Positions 33,501 to 46,240 are shown, counted from the first letter of the stretch. The stretch: 64,000 nt of DNA from Colias croceus (GCF_905220415.1 NC_059563.1:878001-942000); one strand, 5' to 3'. The notes: generated from the sequence alone by a model not told the origin. Program-made: numbers and translations.

Positions 33501-34829
33501 GTAGTTTTGTTATGTTTCGTATGTTTGGAGTAAGGAATGCTGTGTATAAATGAAAGAATATTCGTGTTTCATGTATTTAATGTTAAACATGTAACTACTA
33601 CCTAATACCAATGAAAGATAAGCTAAGAAATAAGGAAAGAAAAAACTAAAAATTATTAATCTGTTACATTATCTTATGTTTGCTAGAGTGCTGTTTTTGT
33701 AAGTCAGACATTGTTTCGTGCAGTATTATGTGTCGTTTAAACTAGTGGAACATGTATTGTTTTGAGTTATTGACGATTACAGTATTTATTTCAATAATAT
33801 ATTATAATCACTGATTTTCAAACAATTTTTTATTATCAGTTACATAGAACGAATTAAAACAACAGCGACACAAATATATATTTTTTTACATAATTTTAAA
33901 ACACAAAATTGAATGCTATCACGACATCAATTGCTAATACTAAGACATTTAATTCATTTCGAAAATATTTCTAGAGAAAAAGATATGCATCTATTTTATT
34001 TGATAACATTGTTTTCTATAGGACTATTGTTTGCTATAATACTGTTTACGCTATGTTATTTTTTGTAGATCCTTTTAAAGTAAAAAATGTTTTAAATTTA
34101 GTTATAAATTGCGTTTGCAAGGCTACACTACTTAGTGTTAAAGTAAATTTTGTGTTAAATGAGACAATTTCATACCATAAACAGTTATATAGACATGCTA
34201 GACATTTCACATACGAGTATCTAATCTTATAAATAGAAAAAAGGAAGGAAGGGAACAAATTTTTTAGTATATTAGAATGAGAATAAACATTGACCAGTGT
34301 TAATTACAATTTATGGTGTCTATTTCAAATCATTGCTTCTGAAACACAAATGGACGTTTTCGTTCAAAATAATAATATGTAGTTAATAATATATTTTTAT
34401 AAAAATATCATTTAAATCACTGGTCAGTTACAGAATTAAATAATTATCGATATAGGCCAATTTTATGTTTATAGAAAATCTGTTTCATCATTTCCATCTA
34501 ATCAAATATAATTGACTTCGCCATGACACTTACTATTTACTACTAGCCTAAAAAGTGCTAAAACTTACGATTATGACACTTTTGGTTCTTAAAAAACATC
34601 GAATTAAGGCGGTTACACACGATACCACAAGCTTGACAAGTTTGCGTGAACAATCGTTCGTTTTGCATCCTTCAAATAATTTGCACAAGTTAATTGTACA
34701 CACATAATTGACAAGCTTGCAGTAGTGTGTCACCACACAGTGAGAACACGAAACTCATGCAATACCGAATAAAACATGCACACTCTAAGCGAATGAAAAA
34801 TAAAAGTCAAATGTATCTACCTTATAATC
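33501..34829. other. intergenic between the two minus-strand genes
   Basis: AT-rich with no supported coding sequence. An imperfect 124-bp inverted repeat at 34611-34734 is listed separately. Confidence 0.4.
34611..34734. repeat. imperfect inverted repeat, MITE-like
   Basis: The left end GGTTACACACGATACC and the right end GTAGTGTGTCACC, each next to a copy of ACAAGCTTG or CAAGCTTGC, are roughly reverse complementary. There is no coding potential. Confidence 0.45.
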
Positions 34830-35484
34830 AACATATACTTTATTTCTTGTACAATTCACAACTGCCATTAGTGTACAACCAGTAAAATCTATCATAAAAA
34901 TACGCACAGACAATATTTTCTTTACGCTAATCAGGGCAAAAATAATGTAACAGAAATATCTTTAATCAACTAAAAATTAAACGTCGAACTATTTCTAAAA
35001 CAGTCACTCAAAACGGAAAAATAATGTCGGCCGTTTGCGATGCACGTATTCCATTTTTTTCACAAAATGGCCGACACGGAACTAAAAACTATTATATTCA
35101 ATTCATATAAGGGAATAATGCTTACAAAACCTAAACCTCTACTTATACAAAACAAAATGCGTACGCATCTCTCGTCTCGCCCAAGTACATTAAAAAATAA
35201 AAGAGAAAAAATAAAAATAAAATAAAAAATGGAAATGTAGATTGTGTTAAACATGAAATAAAAAAAATTGTTACTGTGTCTAAAATTAACTATCTGTTAA
35301 TGTCTTTATAGCAGTGATCTAGATCACAATAATTGTAAAAATTAAGGAATAATAACGTTGCCGTTGTAAAATGAGTTCACCCCGTAGTTTTTGCGTTGGT
35401 AACTTTGTTAAAGAAAAAACGATATTTTATGTGTGTTTTGGGGTGAATATTGTGAAACGGCAACCCAAGTCCCGCACTCGGTGG

Positions 35485-35534
35485 CTGTGTGTGTGTGTGT
35501 AGCCGTCCGTCTTGATATGTGTGTTTGTGTGTGC
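35485..35534 (-). promoter_or_regulatory. CA-rich cluster in the hnRNP L 3' UTR
   Basis: The plus strand shows TGTGTGTGTGTGTGT and, shortly after, TGTGTGTTTGTGTGTG. In the minus-strand mRNA these are ACACACAC tracts, the motif bound by hnRNP L itself. This fits feedback on its own message; inference only. Confidence 0.4.
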
Positions 35535-37424
35535 GCCGCCTTCGCCGTTAACTAGAAGCAAATACGTCCATGTAAGTGCATGTATCTCAAACTTGCCGAT
35601 CCGAGTCGAAAAACAACTGCTACCCTCAATTAATTTATAAAAATAAAACAAAAATGTCATCTTTGACGTTTACGTCATAACTGTCACAATGACATTTAAC
35701 ACAGACTAAAGAAAATGCATAAAGTGTGCACACATATGTTTTTCGACCGGACCGCTGATGTAGAAAAATGTTTGTAACAAAGCCTAAATACAAAAGAAAA
35801 CAGAAAACACATGAAATAAAAACAAAACAAAAAGGAGAAGAAACAGAAAACTAAAGAAGACGGACATTCAATATTGCCTGCGTAATAGACATCGATAGAG
35901 TTATAAATTCATATTATATATATTATTTTTTTACATTAAATCTATAATTTATTTGTCTTCTTGATATGTAGGTGCCAAATTCAAAGCTTAAGCACGCATG
36001 ACATAACTAAATGTCAATGTCACATCTACAAAAATTGACATACTTCGACGGGAAAAGCGGGTACAGTCGCGCACAAAACCGCTATAAGTTTATTATTTCT
36101 TTAATATAGTATTAAACTACAAAACGTAGCGTAGTAAGTACAAATCTATTAAAAGCCTAAAAGCATTGCTTCATCGTAAAATATCAGATATTTGTGCACG
36201 ACTGTACTGTTCATATAATTACAAACACTTAGGCTACGCGCGCATCTATAGAGTATAGACCAATTGACATGAAAAATATTAACTTTATGGTATTCAATCA
36301 CAAGGATATGTCATTCTTTTAGAAAAAATGTCGATGCCACCTTTGGAACAAGATATAACTAATAATTTCTCAATATAATAAATAGGAAATACCAACAATT
36401 GTAATACAGATAAAATAACATTTTTTAAATAATTACATTAAATCTAAAACAATGAAAAAGGTGGCAATAATTTCATGTGACGATATTAATTTTTCTGAAC
36501 CTTACAATTACATTTACAACACATTACACTATTTTTTACATGACACTCGAGTACTTGATTGTACTTTTTCACAACTACCTGCAAAATAATCTGTCATCAA
36601 CGGCATTATTATTTACAACAATATCATTTTAAATACATTCCATCTTTATTATTTTAAATTCTATATAATCTTACAACTTTGGCTAATTTATTTGGCTTAG
36701 AAAATATGAAACGAATCAACAAGCACAGTTAAAAATAAGGAAAGAATGTCAAATGCTCTAGTGTCAATAGATATAATAATATAATTGGAAACATATTAAA
36801 ATTTATTTATGTCTGTATACATTTCATATAAGAATATATAATATACATATTCCTTATTAAAATAAAATATATAATGATATAGAAAAAGGGGGTCGTCATT
36901 TCTATTTTTGTTCACAATCTCGCCTAGTTTTTAGTAATTATGACATACTTTAATAAAGATTAATTTCCCATCGTTCCGACGAACAAACACAGAAATGACA
37001 AACCGTCTATGGTCCCTACAACAAACTGTCAAAGATATAAAATATATTTCATAACATTCGGTTCAAAAAATCCGTTAAAAACCGTTTCGACAAGAGTAAA
37101 ATTTCAAAATTCGAGCATTCGAATACACATATTATATTAAGTAGGTAGGAGAGTAGGTACAATAAATACACAATAAATATAAATTTTAAACATTTGAAAA
37201 CGAAACCGAGCGAACAATGTTTATTTAATTAGAACATACTTAGAATATCGATCGTCACTAAAGTAGGCCATCACGCTATACATACAACGTAACAAATCAG
37301 CGACTACCCTCATTTCTAACAAAAAAAAAGTTCACTTACAACAACTTGTGCCTGCTACATACAAATTTCAACAAAAAATCCTCCATTTACCATCGGTCGC
37401 GTATTGGTCCGTTCTGAATGTTTT

Positions 37425-37543
37425 CAAAGTGAAACTTCTTTCAGCGCGTTGCGAGTAAAATTTCAAGGTCACGTCATGGCAATACCGTCACGTCACGGAG
37501 TGAGGAGACGATGTTACTTTTGCATGTCGCCAAAGAAGTTTCA
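37425..37543. mobile_element. short TIR element (GAAGTGAAACTTC-type)
   Basis: Ends AAAGTGAAACTTCTTT and AAAGAAGTTTCACT bound a core that reads, on the minus strand, like the copies at 16725 and 25886 (TGACGTGACGG, TTGCCATGACG). It would be part of the hnRNP L 3' UTR. Confidence 0.75.
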
Positions 37544-37644
37544 CTGCTGACACGTGTGCTCACACGCACACGCTCTTTTTATACATGTCTTTTATCGCTC
37601 GTAATTTATCTATACACAATTAGCACGTGGTCACAAGGGGCTTA

Positions 37645-40600
37645 CTAGTAGTCGTGTTCGACGCCATTGTTGTGTCCCTGGCGGGGCCCCTGGTGCGGGC
37701 CCTGGTCGGGGCCCTGCGCGGGGCCCTGGCTGCCGTCGCGGCCCTTGCCCCCGCCCTGCCCCTTGCCCTGCCCGATCTGCCGCGAGGACGAGAAGCATAG
37801 CTTCATCACGAACGGGAATTTCGCGCCTGCAAATGTTTAGAGCCAAAATATAATAAAATATATTGTCATGTATTAATACTAGGTTCAAATTCTTGATTGC
37901 AGAACGTATACATTTATGAATGAAACTATTCTAGAAAAAGTTACCATAATTTAAAGAATCAAAAAATACAATTATACAAGAACGATAGAATCTTTTCTCT
38001 ATTTTTTGAAACACAAACAGAAAAACGTTACGAGGTGTGTAAATGTGGGTAGTTATCAATTAGTCATTCTATTAAAGACGTTTGACGCCCAACCTCGTCA
38101 ACCGTCACCTCGTGTGCTATGAATATGAAATTATACCGACTTCAAAATATATCCAGAGCAATGTAAATAACAAAAAAGTCCAGAAAAGAATAATCTGCAA
38201 AACGCCCTCATCCCAAAGAATTTTTTCATTCTACCTTCTACCAAATTAAACAATCTACCCTCGTTTTTTTCATCATATAAATGTTACCTGGATGCTGTAT
38301 GGTCGCGTGGTTGCACGCCATGATGGCCATCACCGACTGCGAGATGTTCTGGAACTCCATCAGACCCGACGATGATCTGGAAATATTAGAATTTATTATT
38401 TAGTTATTATAATAATAATAGTTATGGTGTATTGGGACCTTAATATAATAGTTATGGTTACGGTAGGACAACGTGGGAACAAAATTAATATTATGTTGAT
38501 ATTATAATAGGTACATAATTTATGTATCGTAACCAAAAGACAAAAACAAAAAGTATATAAGCACACTTGGCGAGTACCTACAACATCTATGAGTACAAGA
38601 AACGAACAAATCTCTCTTATTAATTAATAATAATCATTGAAAACAAATGTTGCTTGACCAAATAAATAAATTTAAAAAATAAACCAACCTCTCGCTCTTA
38701 AGCGGGAATTTAGAGATGGTGTGTGGAGGCGCGACTCCGTAGTCTGCGAACACGCTCAGCAGCTGGTCCTCTGATACATCGGGGGGTGTGTTGAAGAAGT
38801 GTACCACCTGAAATTGTTATCCATACTATATTAATATTATAAATGCGAAAGTAACTCTGTCTGTCTGTCTGTTACTCATTCACGCCTTAACTACTGAACC
38901 AATTTGCATGAAATTTGGTATAGAGATATTTTGATGACCGAGAAAGGACATAGGCTACTTTTTACCCCGGGAAATTGGATAGTTTTTCTTTGAGTGCGCG
39001 GGCGAAGCTACGGGTGGAAAGCTAGTAGGTTATATGTAAAAAGGTTATAAAACATATGAAATACGTTGTAGGTTTTAGGTTATATGTAAAAAGTTATGGA
39101 ATATAAAGCATATGATATACGTTATAGGTTATCTTAATATTATAAAGCTGAAGAGTTTGTTTGTCTGTTTGTTTGAACGCGCTAAATCTCAGGAACTATT
39201 GTTCCGATTTGAACAATTCTTTCAGAGTTAGATAGCCCATTTATCGAGGAAGGCTATAGTCTCTATATCATTACGCTAAGACCAACAGGAGCGGAGCCAC
39301 GTGGGTGAAACCGCGAAGTGCAGCTAGTATGTGATAAGATGTAATGTAACCAATCGGTTATACGTTATAAGTTAAAAGTTATAGGTTATAAATGTCACTA
39401 GTTACGACAAAAATAAAAATTAACAATCGCAACATATAGCTTACGAGTTATAACCAATCGGTAACGCGAGGTTATAATATGATAAGCCGTATCACTTTGT
39501 AATGATTTCTTACAAGCAAACAGAGATAACTAACAAGTTCACGTTGTAATTTTATCAGGCGGTCTTATAACTTTAGCGATATCTTCCAGGCAAACAAAGA
39601 AAAACATTAGGCCGGTTGCAGAGCTTGACCGACCATCAGTGCGTACGTCAGTCGCGCTTGTCATATGTATGGAAATTCATAAAACCGTTCATAGCTAGAC
39701 CGACCATACGCATGTGTATTGTCATGCGCATTAGTGTCATATTCATACACATTGTTGATGCGTTTCGTCAGAACCGATGGTACGCACTGACGGTCGGTCA
39801 AGCTCTGCAACCAGCCTTAATAAATACATTTTTACGTTACCTTGGACGGTGGCTGTATCCGATTCTTGTGTATCGAGGCTGGTGTTAGGAAGCGATTGTT
39901 CTTATTGCTCACGTAGTCCTTAAACGAGGGGCTCTTGTCCGGTAGCGGGTACGGGTTCATTACTTCCGAGAGATACGCTTGTTTTGAGAACCTGCAATAT
40001 TACGGGTATTTTATTTTAATAACAATATTAAATGCACATATCCTACTAATATTATAAATGCGAAAGTTTGTGAGAATGTGTGTGTGTTTGTTACTCTCAC
40101 GCAAATACTACTGAACCGATTACAATGAAATTTAGCACACATATAGAGGGTAACTTGGATTAACACATAGAATAGGTTTCATCCCGGAAATCCCGCGGGA
40201 ACGGGAACGAACTACGCGGGTTTTTCTTTCGAAACGCGGGGGAAGCCGCGGGCGGAAAGCTATTTATAGTTTATACATAGTTTGAGAAACTGTTTTCTTT
40301 TGTATTAATAACAGAATATATAATAAAGACATAAACATAGTATGTTTTGTGTAATATACAGTTAACATAATTAACTGTATATAATAATAGTATGACGTAC
40401 AACAGATAAATGTATTCTTTGGTCCATATAAGTATCAAGCGATTCTGTAAAAATGTTTGATTAATAAACATAATGATTTTGGCTTGCTTCAAGTGTATTT
40501 AAATTACACACTGTTAATTAATATGATAATATATGATAAACTTGACTAAACAGACAATTATGAATTTTAAAACGAGTGGCATTGATAGAAATTCTTCCTT

Positions 40601-43600
40601 TATCTCAGTGTATTGACGAAGTTTTTCTGTATATCTATTGTATGAACATGTGTGTGTGTGTGTGTGTGTATAAACAAACAAACAAAACTCACGCTAGCGT
40701 CAACGTGTAATCTCCAACGGTGACGTTGTTTAGATTTTGCACGCACCGCTCTACCGACACCGCGTCACCCATTTGAACCATGGCGGTGCCTTCTTTCGTC
40801 TTTAGGAACTTTATCTGCAAATTTTTAATCATAATAATTAGATATACATAAATATATAGATTCTAAACATTTATATCGGAAGGCTTTCACTAACGAAGCA
40901 AAATTTATTAGTATAATAATAATTCGATATACATAGATTATTCGATATTATAGATACACATTTCTATCCGAAGACTTCTAAGTAACAAAAACACAGAAGA
41001 TTACAAAAATAATTTTTGGAAGAAAATGGATACTTAATGCTAAACAAATATGTAAAAGAGGTTGGTATTTCCATTTTCCTTGGTAACGACATCATGCGTA
41101 AACGGGCGGACATATTCTTGTTGTATTTAAGGATCTTGATTTACCCAAATAACTTAAAGTGAACGTAAAACTAAAGTAAAATAAATCATTAGGGGAGACC
41201 GAGGGGATTTGAAACAAAGGTGAGTTGAAACAGTCCCGATTTCTCGGAACTTAAAACCTTTAGCGATCTGGCAACGTCTTTTTTAAACTTCTCCTACCAC
41301 AAGCTATCGCGTCTCTTCACGCCGGTGGCGTCATTTGTGCAGTTTTGTAGTTCTGAATGACATGTGCCGAAAATCGCAAAAAGTAAGTATTTCATGATTT
41401 TTTACGATGCTTGTACTTTAATATTGGTTTTCTTTTTTGGGTTGAGTTATATAGGTTTTAAAAACTTATTATCTATAGATTCTTGAAATATACTTGGTGA
41501 ATTTGATTTCTGTCTATTTACTGCTTGATCGAGATTTGAGTAAAAATTGGGAGGTTTTTTCTCACCGAGGTGATTTGAAACAGACTGTTTCAACTCTCCT
41601 TGTTTTCAATTTAAATCTGATTATAACTAAAAAGTACGAAGATTATAGGATGTTATTGTTGATTTAATGTATTTATTTGTTTAAGCATGCCTACTGGATG
41701 AACTAAAGCAAGAAATAGATCAAAACCAGGCTGTAAAACTAAAAAGGTTAAGGTTGTCAAGAAAAGAAGATAGTGATGAAGAAGAAGAGGAATCCTGCTG
41801 CATTTACTGTATGGAATCATATTCAAATAACAGATCCAAAGAAAAGTGGGCTAAATGTGAATTGTGTGCCCATGAAGCTTGTGCTGGTGGAGAACTTTGT
41901 TGATATTTTTTAAATTATTGTTCCATAGTTTATAGTAGGTAGGTACTGATTGTAATACATACTTAAAAAACGACTGATTATTAACTATTTTATGTCAAAG
42001 ATTTAGTTTAAAAAAAATGTAAAACATTTTGTTGATTTGACTAATTATAATTGATGTTACGCATGTTAATTTTTATTAATTTTTGTGTGTATTCAAACTC
42101 AAACTCAAACTCAAACATTTATTTATTCAATTAGACTTCTTTTAGAAGCACTTTTGAAACGTCATTACATATTTTAACATTTACCACCGATTCGGAAAGC
42201 AGTATCTACGGAGAAGAATCGGCAAGAAACTCCATAGTTGCTCTTTTTAATCATGTCAGTTTTACAATTTAATTTTACAAAATACATTATATGTGTTATA
42301 TGTACATTATAATCATAATATGCCAAAGAACTGTCCTGTGGTTTTTACGCGACAACCCTCCATGGGTTTTTATCGTCCATATATTCCTTAATACTGTAAT
42401 AGGCTCTCTGAATAAGTACATTTTTTATATAAGTTTTAAATTTAGAACTACTGAACTCTTTAATATTATGAGGAATTCTGTTGTAAAAGCGTATACCTTG
42501 ACCCATAAATGAATTTTTAACTTTAGCTAGCCGGAAAAATGGAATTTCAATTTTATTTCTGTTTCTTGTGTCATAACAATGTCTATCTCCTACTTTTGTG
42601 TGTAAATAAGCGTTATTGTGTACATATAAAATATTATTAAATATATACTGCGACGGTACAGTAAGGATACCAGTATTCTTAAAGAGATCTCTTAGTGAGT
42701 CTCGAGCACGCAAATTATATATAGAGCGTATGGCTCTTTTCTGTAGTATAAATATAGTTTCTATATCTGCACCCCTGCCCCATATTATTTGTATTAGACC
42801 TACTTGACTGATATGTCATTAAAATATTACTATTACATATTACAAGGTCGTTGATTACTTGAAAATAAAAGTTTTAATTAAAACCTTTGAATCAAATAAA
42901 CATTTTTATTTTGCAGCTCCTATTACTCCCCAGAATCATAATGTTTCAACTCTCCTCGACCTCTGTTTCATCTTACCTCGGTATGAGGGGAATTGAAACA
43001 AGTTGACTTGTTGCGATTAAGTCAATTTTTCACCATCATTTTTAACGCTTACCGTTTATTTATGCTAACCATTCGCAAGTGTATAGAATAACCTATCGAT
43101 TGGTACCAGTACCATAAGATTTCTGACAATAGTATGAGTTATATTAAACAAAACGTAAAAATTGTTTCAACTCCCCTCGGTCTCCCCTACTCCTTAAAGT
43201 TGTTCAAAGTACCTAGGAACTTTGAACAACTTTAATGTATGTATATAATATATTTTAGATTATATACAATCTATATAATCGCATAATCCTAATCAGTATT
43301 ATAATCCACTTAAATAAGTAAAGGTTAATAGATGCAATAGTTCTTAAAATTTATAGTTGTGTTAAAGTGTCCCTTCGTTCTTAGAACGGAATCTTTAAAA
43401 GGTCTAGGACAAGACCTACACGATTCTAAACCTTTTAAAGGTCTTACTAATATATTGTCTTGATACTTAATAAAACGAATTATAATTATTTATTCATTAA
43501 GATAAATGACGTATGTGACATGATAGTTTAATATAAAGTAACTATGAAATGCTTAATGTAAATATTTTGTGTTCAATATTTTTTTAGGAAAAAAATCAAT

Positions 43601-45327
43601 AAAATCTTAAGTACAATTTCGAACTACCCTCATTCTAAAAACTAGTATATGTTTCTAAAACTATTTATACAAATCGGTTTCTTCACGTTTTAACTCTCTG
43701 AAAGATACTTCGCATGTACTTAAATTCTCTAGAAAACCATTACAGTCGTGCAGTTTAAACTTTTAAAGTACTTAAGGTGTCTAGGAATCGTCTACATTCG
43801 AGAAGCCATTGCTATAGTATCAAAGAAACGATCGAAAAATCTAATATATTTTACATACAAAGGCGATATCTAAAATTTTTAGCTTGTATTTTATTTTATT
43901 TTTAGACTTGGTAAGTATTAACTTAACGAACATACACAAATAATTCTGAATGCAAACGAACTAGTGAAAATGACCTATTTAAAAAAAAGAAACAAATGAC
44001 ACCTTTCAAAAAAATTCATAATTTTTTGGCATTACTTACTAAATACTGAATGTTCTTCACAATTATTATTAAAATATCGCAAACCTACGGTATCCATCTC
44101 ATGAATTTAATACCGTCATGCAGCTGTCTAAATCGAAAGTTCCTTAAAATAACTCACTTTCTAACAAAAAAAAAAAAAAAAACATTTTTTCTATTTTTTT
44201 ATACAAACGCGGGTACTCACCCTAACAACGTTCCCGTACAGGCAGCACAGGTTGAACAGCCGGTCAGCGTTCGCCGTGCTCGGGTCGAGGCCGTAGACCA
44301 TCATCACGGCGCCCTGCTGTGGGGGACCGCCCTGAATTAATATAATACATCTCTATATATCTTCTATATATCTTTAACCGCCTCCTTGATACGCGTGAGC
44401 GTTGAACCGAGCGGTCCAGGGTTCGATTCCCGGTGGAGACGAAGAAAAAAAATGCAGAACAACGTTTGCCGGAACAAAAAGTAATAGTATATCTCTTTAA
44501 TAGTCACTTTAATAGTAGGTATATCTCTTTAATAGTATTTGCTTGTGACATGGTGTCATGATAGTAATACAAATATACCTTAATTAAAAAAAAATAGGTT
44601 AAAATAAGCTACGGTACTCAATAATAAAATAGCAGCAATTTGATACACTAAATTTGAAACTAGTTAAAAAGAATAGTCGTATTTTTATTAAAGCTGTAAA
44701 AGTTGGAAAGACTTTATAATCAATAGGTACCTATTTTAAAAATCATCAAATATTAATAAGATTAAAAAGTAATATGGTTGGCTGTGTCATCTATCTAAAA
44801 AGCCTCATCTCGCCTATTTAATTCACCAAAAAACACACACTTGAAATTTTTAATCCTTTACAAAATACACTAAAAACATTAAAAAAATACCTGATTCTGC
44901 GGTGGCATGGGCGGATGGTGCATGGGGGGCGGAGGGACGAAGCCCTCACCGCCGTAGCCCTCTGGCCCGTAGCCACGGCCGTCACGCTAAAATTATTTTG
45001 TAGAAAATCATTTACTTTTGATAGTAGACTAACACACACACAAACACATAAAATAAAACGTAGATAAGAGAAAAATATCAGCTATAAACTACAAAAAATG
45101 CAAAAAACTGTTTGAAATTTTTGAAAGAATAGAAAATTTTTGATGTAAAATATAACTCAATCGTATACCAAAAGTTAAATTTAGTCTTCATATAAAATAA
45201 AACTACTTCATCATTACAAAAACATCTCAAAAACAACAAATAATCACCGGGTGATGAGGCGGCGGCGGTCCATGCCTGTCTTTCATCATGCCGGGGGGAG
45301 GGGGGCCTCCACTACCAAACTCCATAT
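37645..45327 (-). CDS. sm: hnRNP L / smooth RNA-binding protein, C-terminal half with RRM3 and RRM4
   Basis: Exons: 45248-45327, 44891-44986, 44221-44331, 40693-40814, 39841-39991, 38689-38807, 38288-38376, 37645-37826 (315 aa from the Met at 45325). A Pro/Gly-rich linker comes first (MEFGSGGPPPP, PPPPMHHPPMPPQ). RRM3 follows: VMMVYGLDPSTANADRLF, then LYGNVVRIKFLK. RRM4 has VVHFFNTPPDVSEDQLL and ends KFPFVMKLCFSSSR. The tail is QGP/QGK-rich and ends HDY. The SKNRIQPPSK-type spacer and KSERSSSGLMEF match Drosophila smooth and vertebrate hnRNP L. The family binds CA-rich RNA in the nucleus and controls splicing and mRNA stability. The first exon opens in phase 2, so upstream exons (RRM1-2) or a noncoding leader are expected; they were not found. 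The intron 40815-44220 holds a transposon remnant. Confidence 0.93.
38820..39025 (+). mobile_element. Helitron-like repeat, type 1
   Basis: TCCATACTATATTAATATTA start after A; ACGGGTGGAAAGCTAG end before T. Begins 12 bp upstream of the acceptor side of exon 38689-38807. Confidence 0.75.
39132..39327 (+). mobile_element. Helitron-like repeat, type 2
   Basis: TCTTAATATTATAAAGCTGA start, AGTGCAGCTAG end. Confidence 0.72.
39610..39816. mobile_element. 207-bp Harbinger-like MITE
   Basis: 36-bp TIRs, GGCCGGTTGCAGAGC at the left and GCTCTGCAACCAGCC at the right, have two mismatches over their full length. TTA is duplicated on both sides (39607-39609, 39817-39819). It sits 24 bp from the donor of hnRNP L exon 39841-39991. 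The ORF running through it is spurious. Confidence 0.85.
40041..40260 (+). mobile_element. Helitron-like repeat, type 1
   Basis: TCCTACTAATATTATAAATG start; GCGGGCGGAAAGCTA end, last base changed. Confidence 0.7.
40649..40669 (-). promoter_or_regulatory. (CA)n repeat just downstream of an hnRNP L splice donor
   Basis: A (TG)n on the plus strand is (CA)n in the transcript. It lies 23 bases inside the intron after exon 40693-40814. hnRNP L proteins bind such repeats and can block the adjacent donor, so autoregulation is plausible. Confidence 0.5.
41362..41903 (+). pseudogene. pogo/jerky-type transposase remnant
   Basis: A short first exon (41362-41382, MCRKSQK) ends at a GTAAGT donor. After an acceptor at 41684-41685 an open frame reads LLDELKQEIDQ, an acidic DSDEEEEE stretch, then CIYC, KWAKCELCAHEAC and a stop at 41901. 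The C-x2-C ... W-x2-C-x2-C-x2-H-x2-C pattern is the zinc-finger tail seen in some CENP-B/pogo-type transposases. The catalytic core is missing and the exon phases no longer match. Confidence 0.55.
42092..42800 (-). mobile_element. 5'-truncated non-LTR retrotransposon (CR1/Jockey-like), copy 2
   Basis: The 3' tail carries repeats of ACTCAA (TTGAGT on the coding strand) at 42092-42113. The reverse transcriptase C-terminal region ends at a stop at 42345-42347 and can be read back to IWGRGADIETIFILQKRAIR near 42789. It is clearly the same family as the copy at 50560-51508, and lies inside the pogo-like remnant. Confidence 0.85.
42345..42790 (-). pseudogene. LINE reverse transcriptase C-terminal fragment
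   Basis: About 145 residues resemble the region after the polymerase core of CR1/Jockey-type RT (AIRSIYNLRARDSLRD, FFRLAKVKNSFMGQGIRFYN). No catalytic YxDD remains. The frame is broken upstream of the IWGRGAD segment. Confidence 0.75.
43194..43235. repeat. 17-bp perfect inverted repeat
   Basis: Arms TTAAAGTTGTTCAAAGT and its exact reverse complement flank ACCTAGGA. It abuts the right end of the pogo-like element. Confidence 0.7.
44378..44440 (+). other. tRNA-like relic
   Basis: CGCCTCC and GGAGACG pair at six of seven positions, and GGGTTCGATTCCC is a good T-arm/B-box. Only 63 bases are present and no anticodon arm is visible, so this is a truncated tRNA-derived repeat rather than a tRNA gene. 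Confidence 0.35.
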
Positions 45328-46045
45328 CTGTAATAGGGAAAAATACTTTTAAAATAACTATTTATAATTAGTTAATTGTATTATGAATAAATCGCGTTTA
45401 AAATACGTTGTTAAAGTCTTTAATTTCTATTTATAATTATTATAATTGGGGAAAATAGTTAGGAAGTCTTGTATATATGTTTAGGTTATAGATAAAAAAT
45501 GGTGGTTGAGATATAATATAGGTATTTTATTCGTAATATATGCTGTATTCTCGCGGCTGTAAAGATGTAGGTACATAAATATGTTTAATACATTTTAAAT
45601 TTTTTAGATTTTTTTACCGTTATTAACACAAAAAAAAGAGACAAATTTCCGAAACCTTAAATCACGTATAAATACGGACGAATGTATTATTAAAAAAAAT
45701 AGTTGATTATGTCTTACTTCACTTTGCGCATAAAATTTCAAATCCCTATTATCATGTTCAACCAAGGTTCATTAAAAAAAGCATAATTATGAAATGAAAG
45801 AATTTTAAAACTGATATATGTATAGGAATGGAATTTATAATTAAAATTGAAAACTTCCAGCACATTCCGTCGACACTCGATACTGTAATTATTAAATTCA
45901 ATTAGAACACGTCGGTTTACTTGCTAAACTTTCTTTGAATTAATTTTCTAAACAACGTCTGTTATAATTTGAATATTTTGTGAAAACAACGCAATACATA
46001 ATTACATTTTATTTTGTACATTCCTATAGATTCTAAAATTTAATA

Positions 46046-46240
46046 TCTATACTAATATTACAAAGCTGAAGAGTTTGTTTGTTTGTTTGAACGCGCTAAT
46101 CTCGGGAACTACTGGTCCGATTTGAAAAATTCTTTCGGTGTTATATAGCCCATTTATCGAGGAAGGCTAAAGGCTATATATCATCACGCTAAGACCAACA
46201 TGAGCGGAGCAATGCGGGTGAAACTGCGGGGAACAGCTAG
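46046..46240 (+). mobile_element. Helitron-like repeat, type 2
   Basis: TCTATACTAATATTACAAAG start, GGGGAACAGCTAG end. Confidence 0.75.

Larger units (their letters stand above)
34830..37644 (-). other. probable long 3' UTR of the hnRNP L gene
   Basis: It follows the TAG at 37645-37647 on the minus strand. A minus-strand AATAAA (plus TTTATT at about 34850-34855) gives a UTR of about 2.8 kb. It contains CA-rich clusters and a short TIR element (37425-37543). The end is inferred; earlier cleavage is possible. Confidence 0.4.
41192..43187 (+). mobile_element. remnant of a TA-inserting DNA transposon, probably pogo/Tigger-like
   Basis: TIRs of about 26 bp (GGGGAGACCGAGGGGATTTG at the left, its near reverse complement at the right) are flanked by TA (41190-41191, 43188-43189). 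Inside is a degraded coding remnant with a terminal Cys/His cluster. A LINE fragment (42092-42800) is inserted in the opposite orientation. Confidence 0.75.

Noticed and set aside
37631..37888. Minus ORF rich in Gly, Pro and Arg
   Set aside because: Shifted frame of the last hnRNP L exon; the correct frame has the RRM4 end KFPFVMKLCF.
39616..39888. 90-aa plus-strand ORF
   Set aside because: It runs across a MITE and the antisense of an hnRNP L exon.
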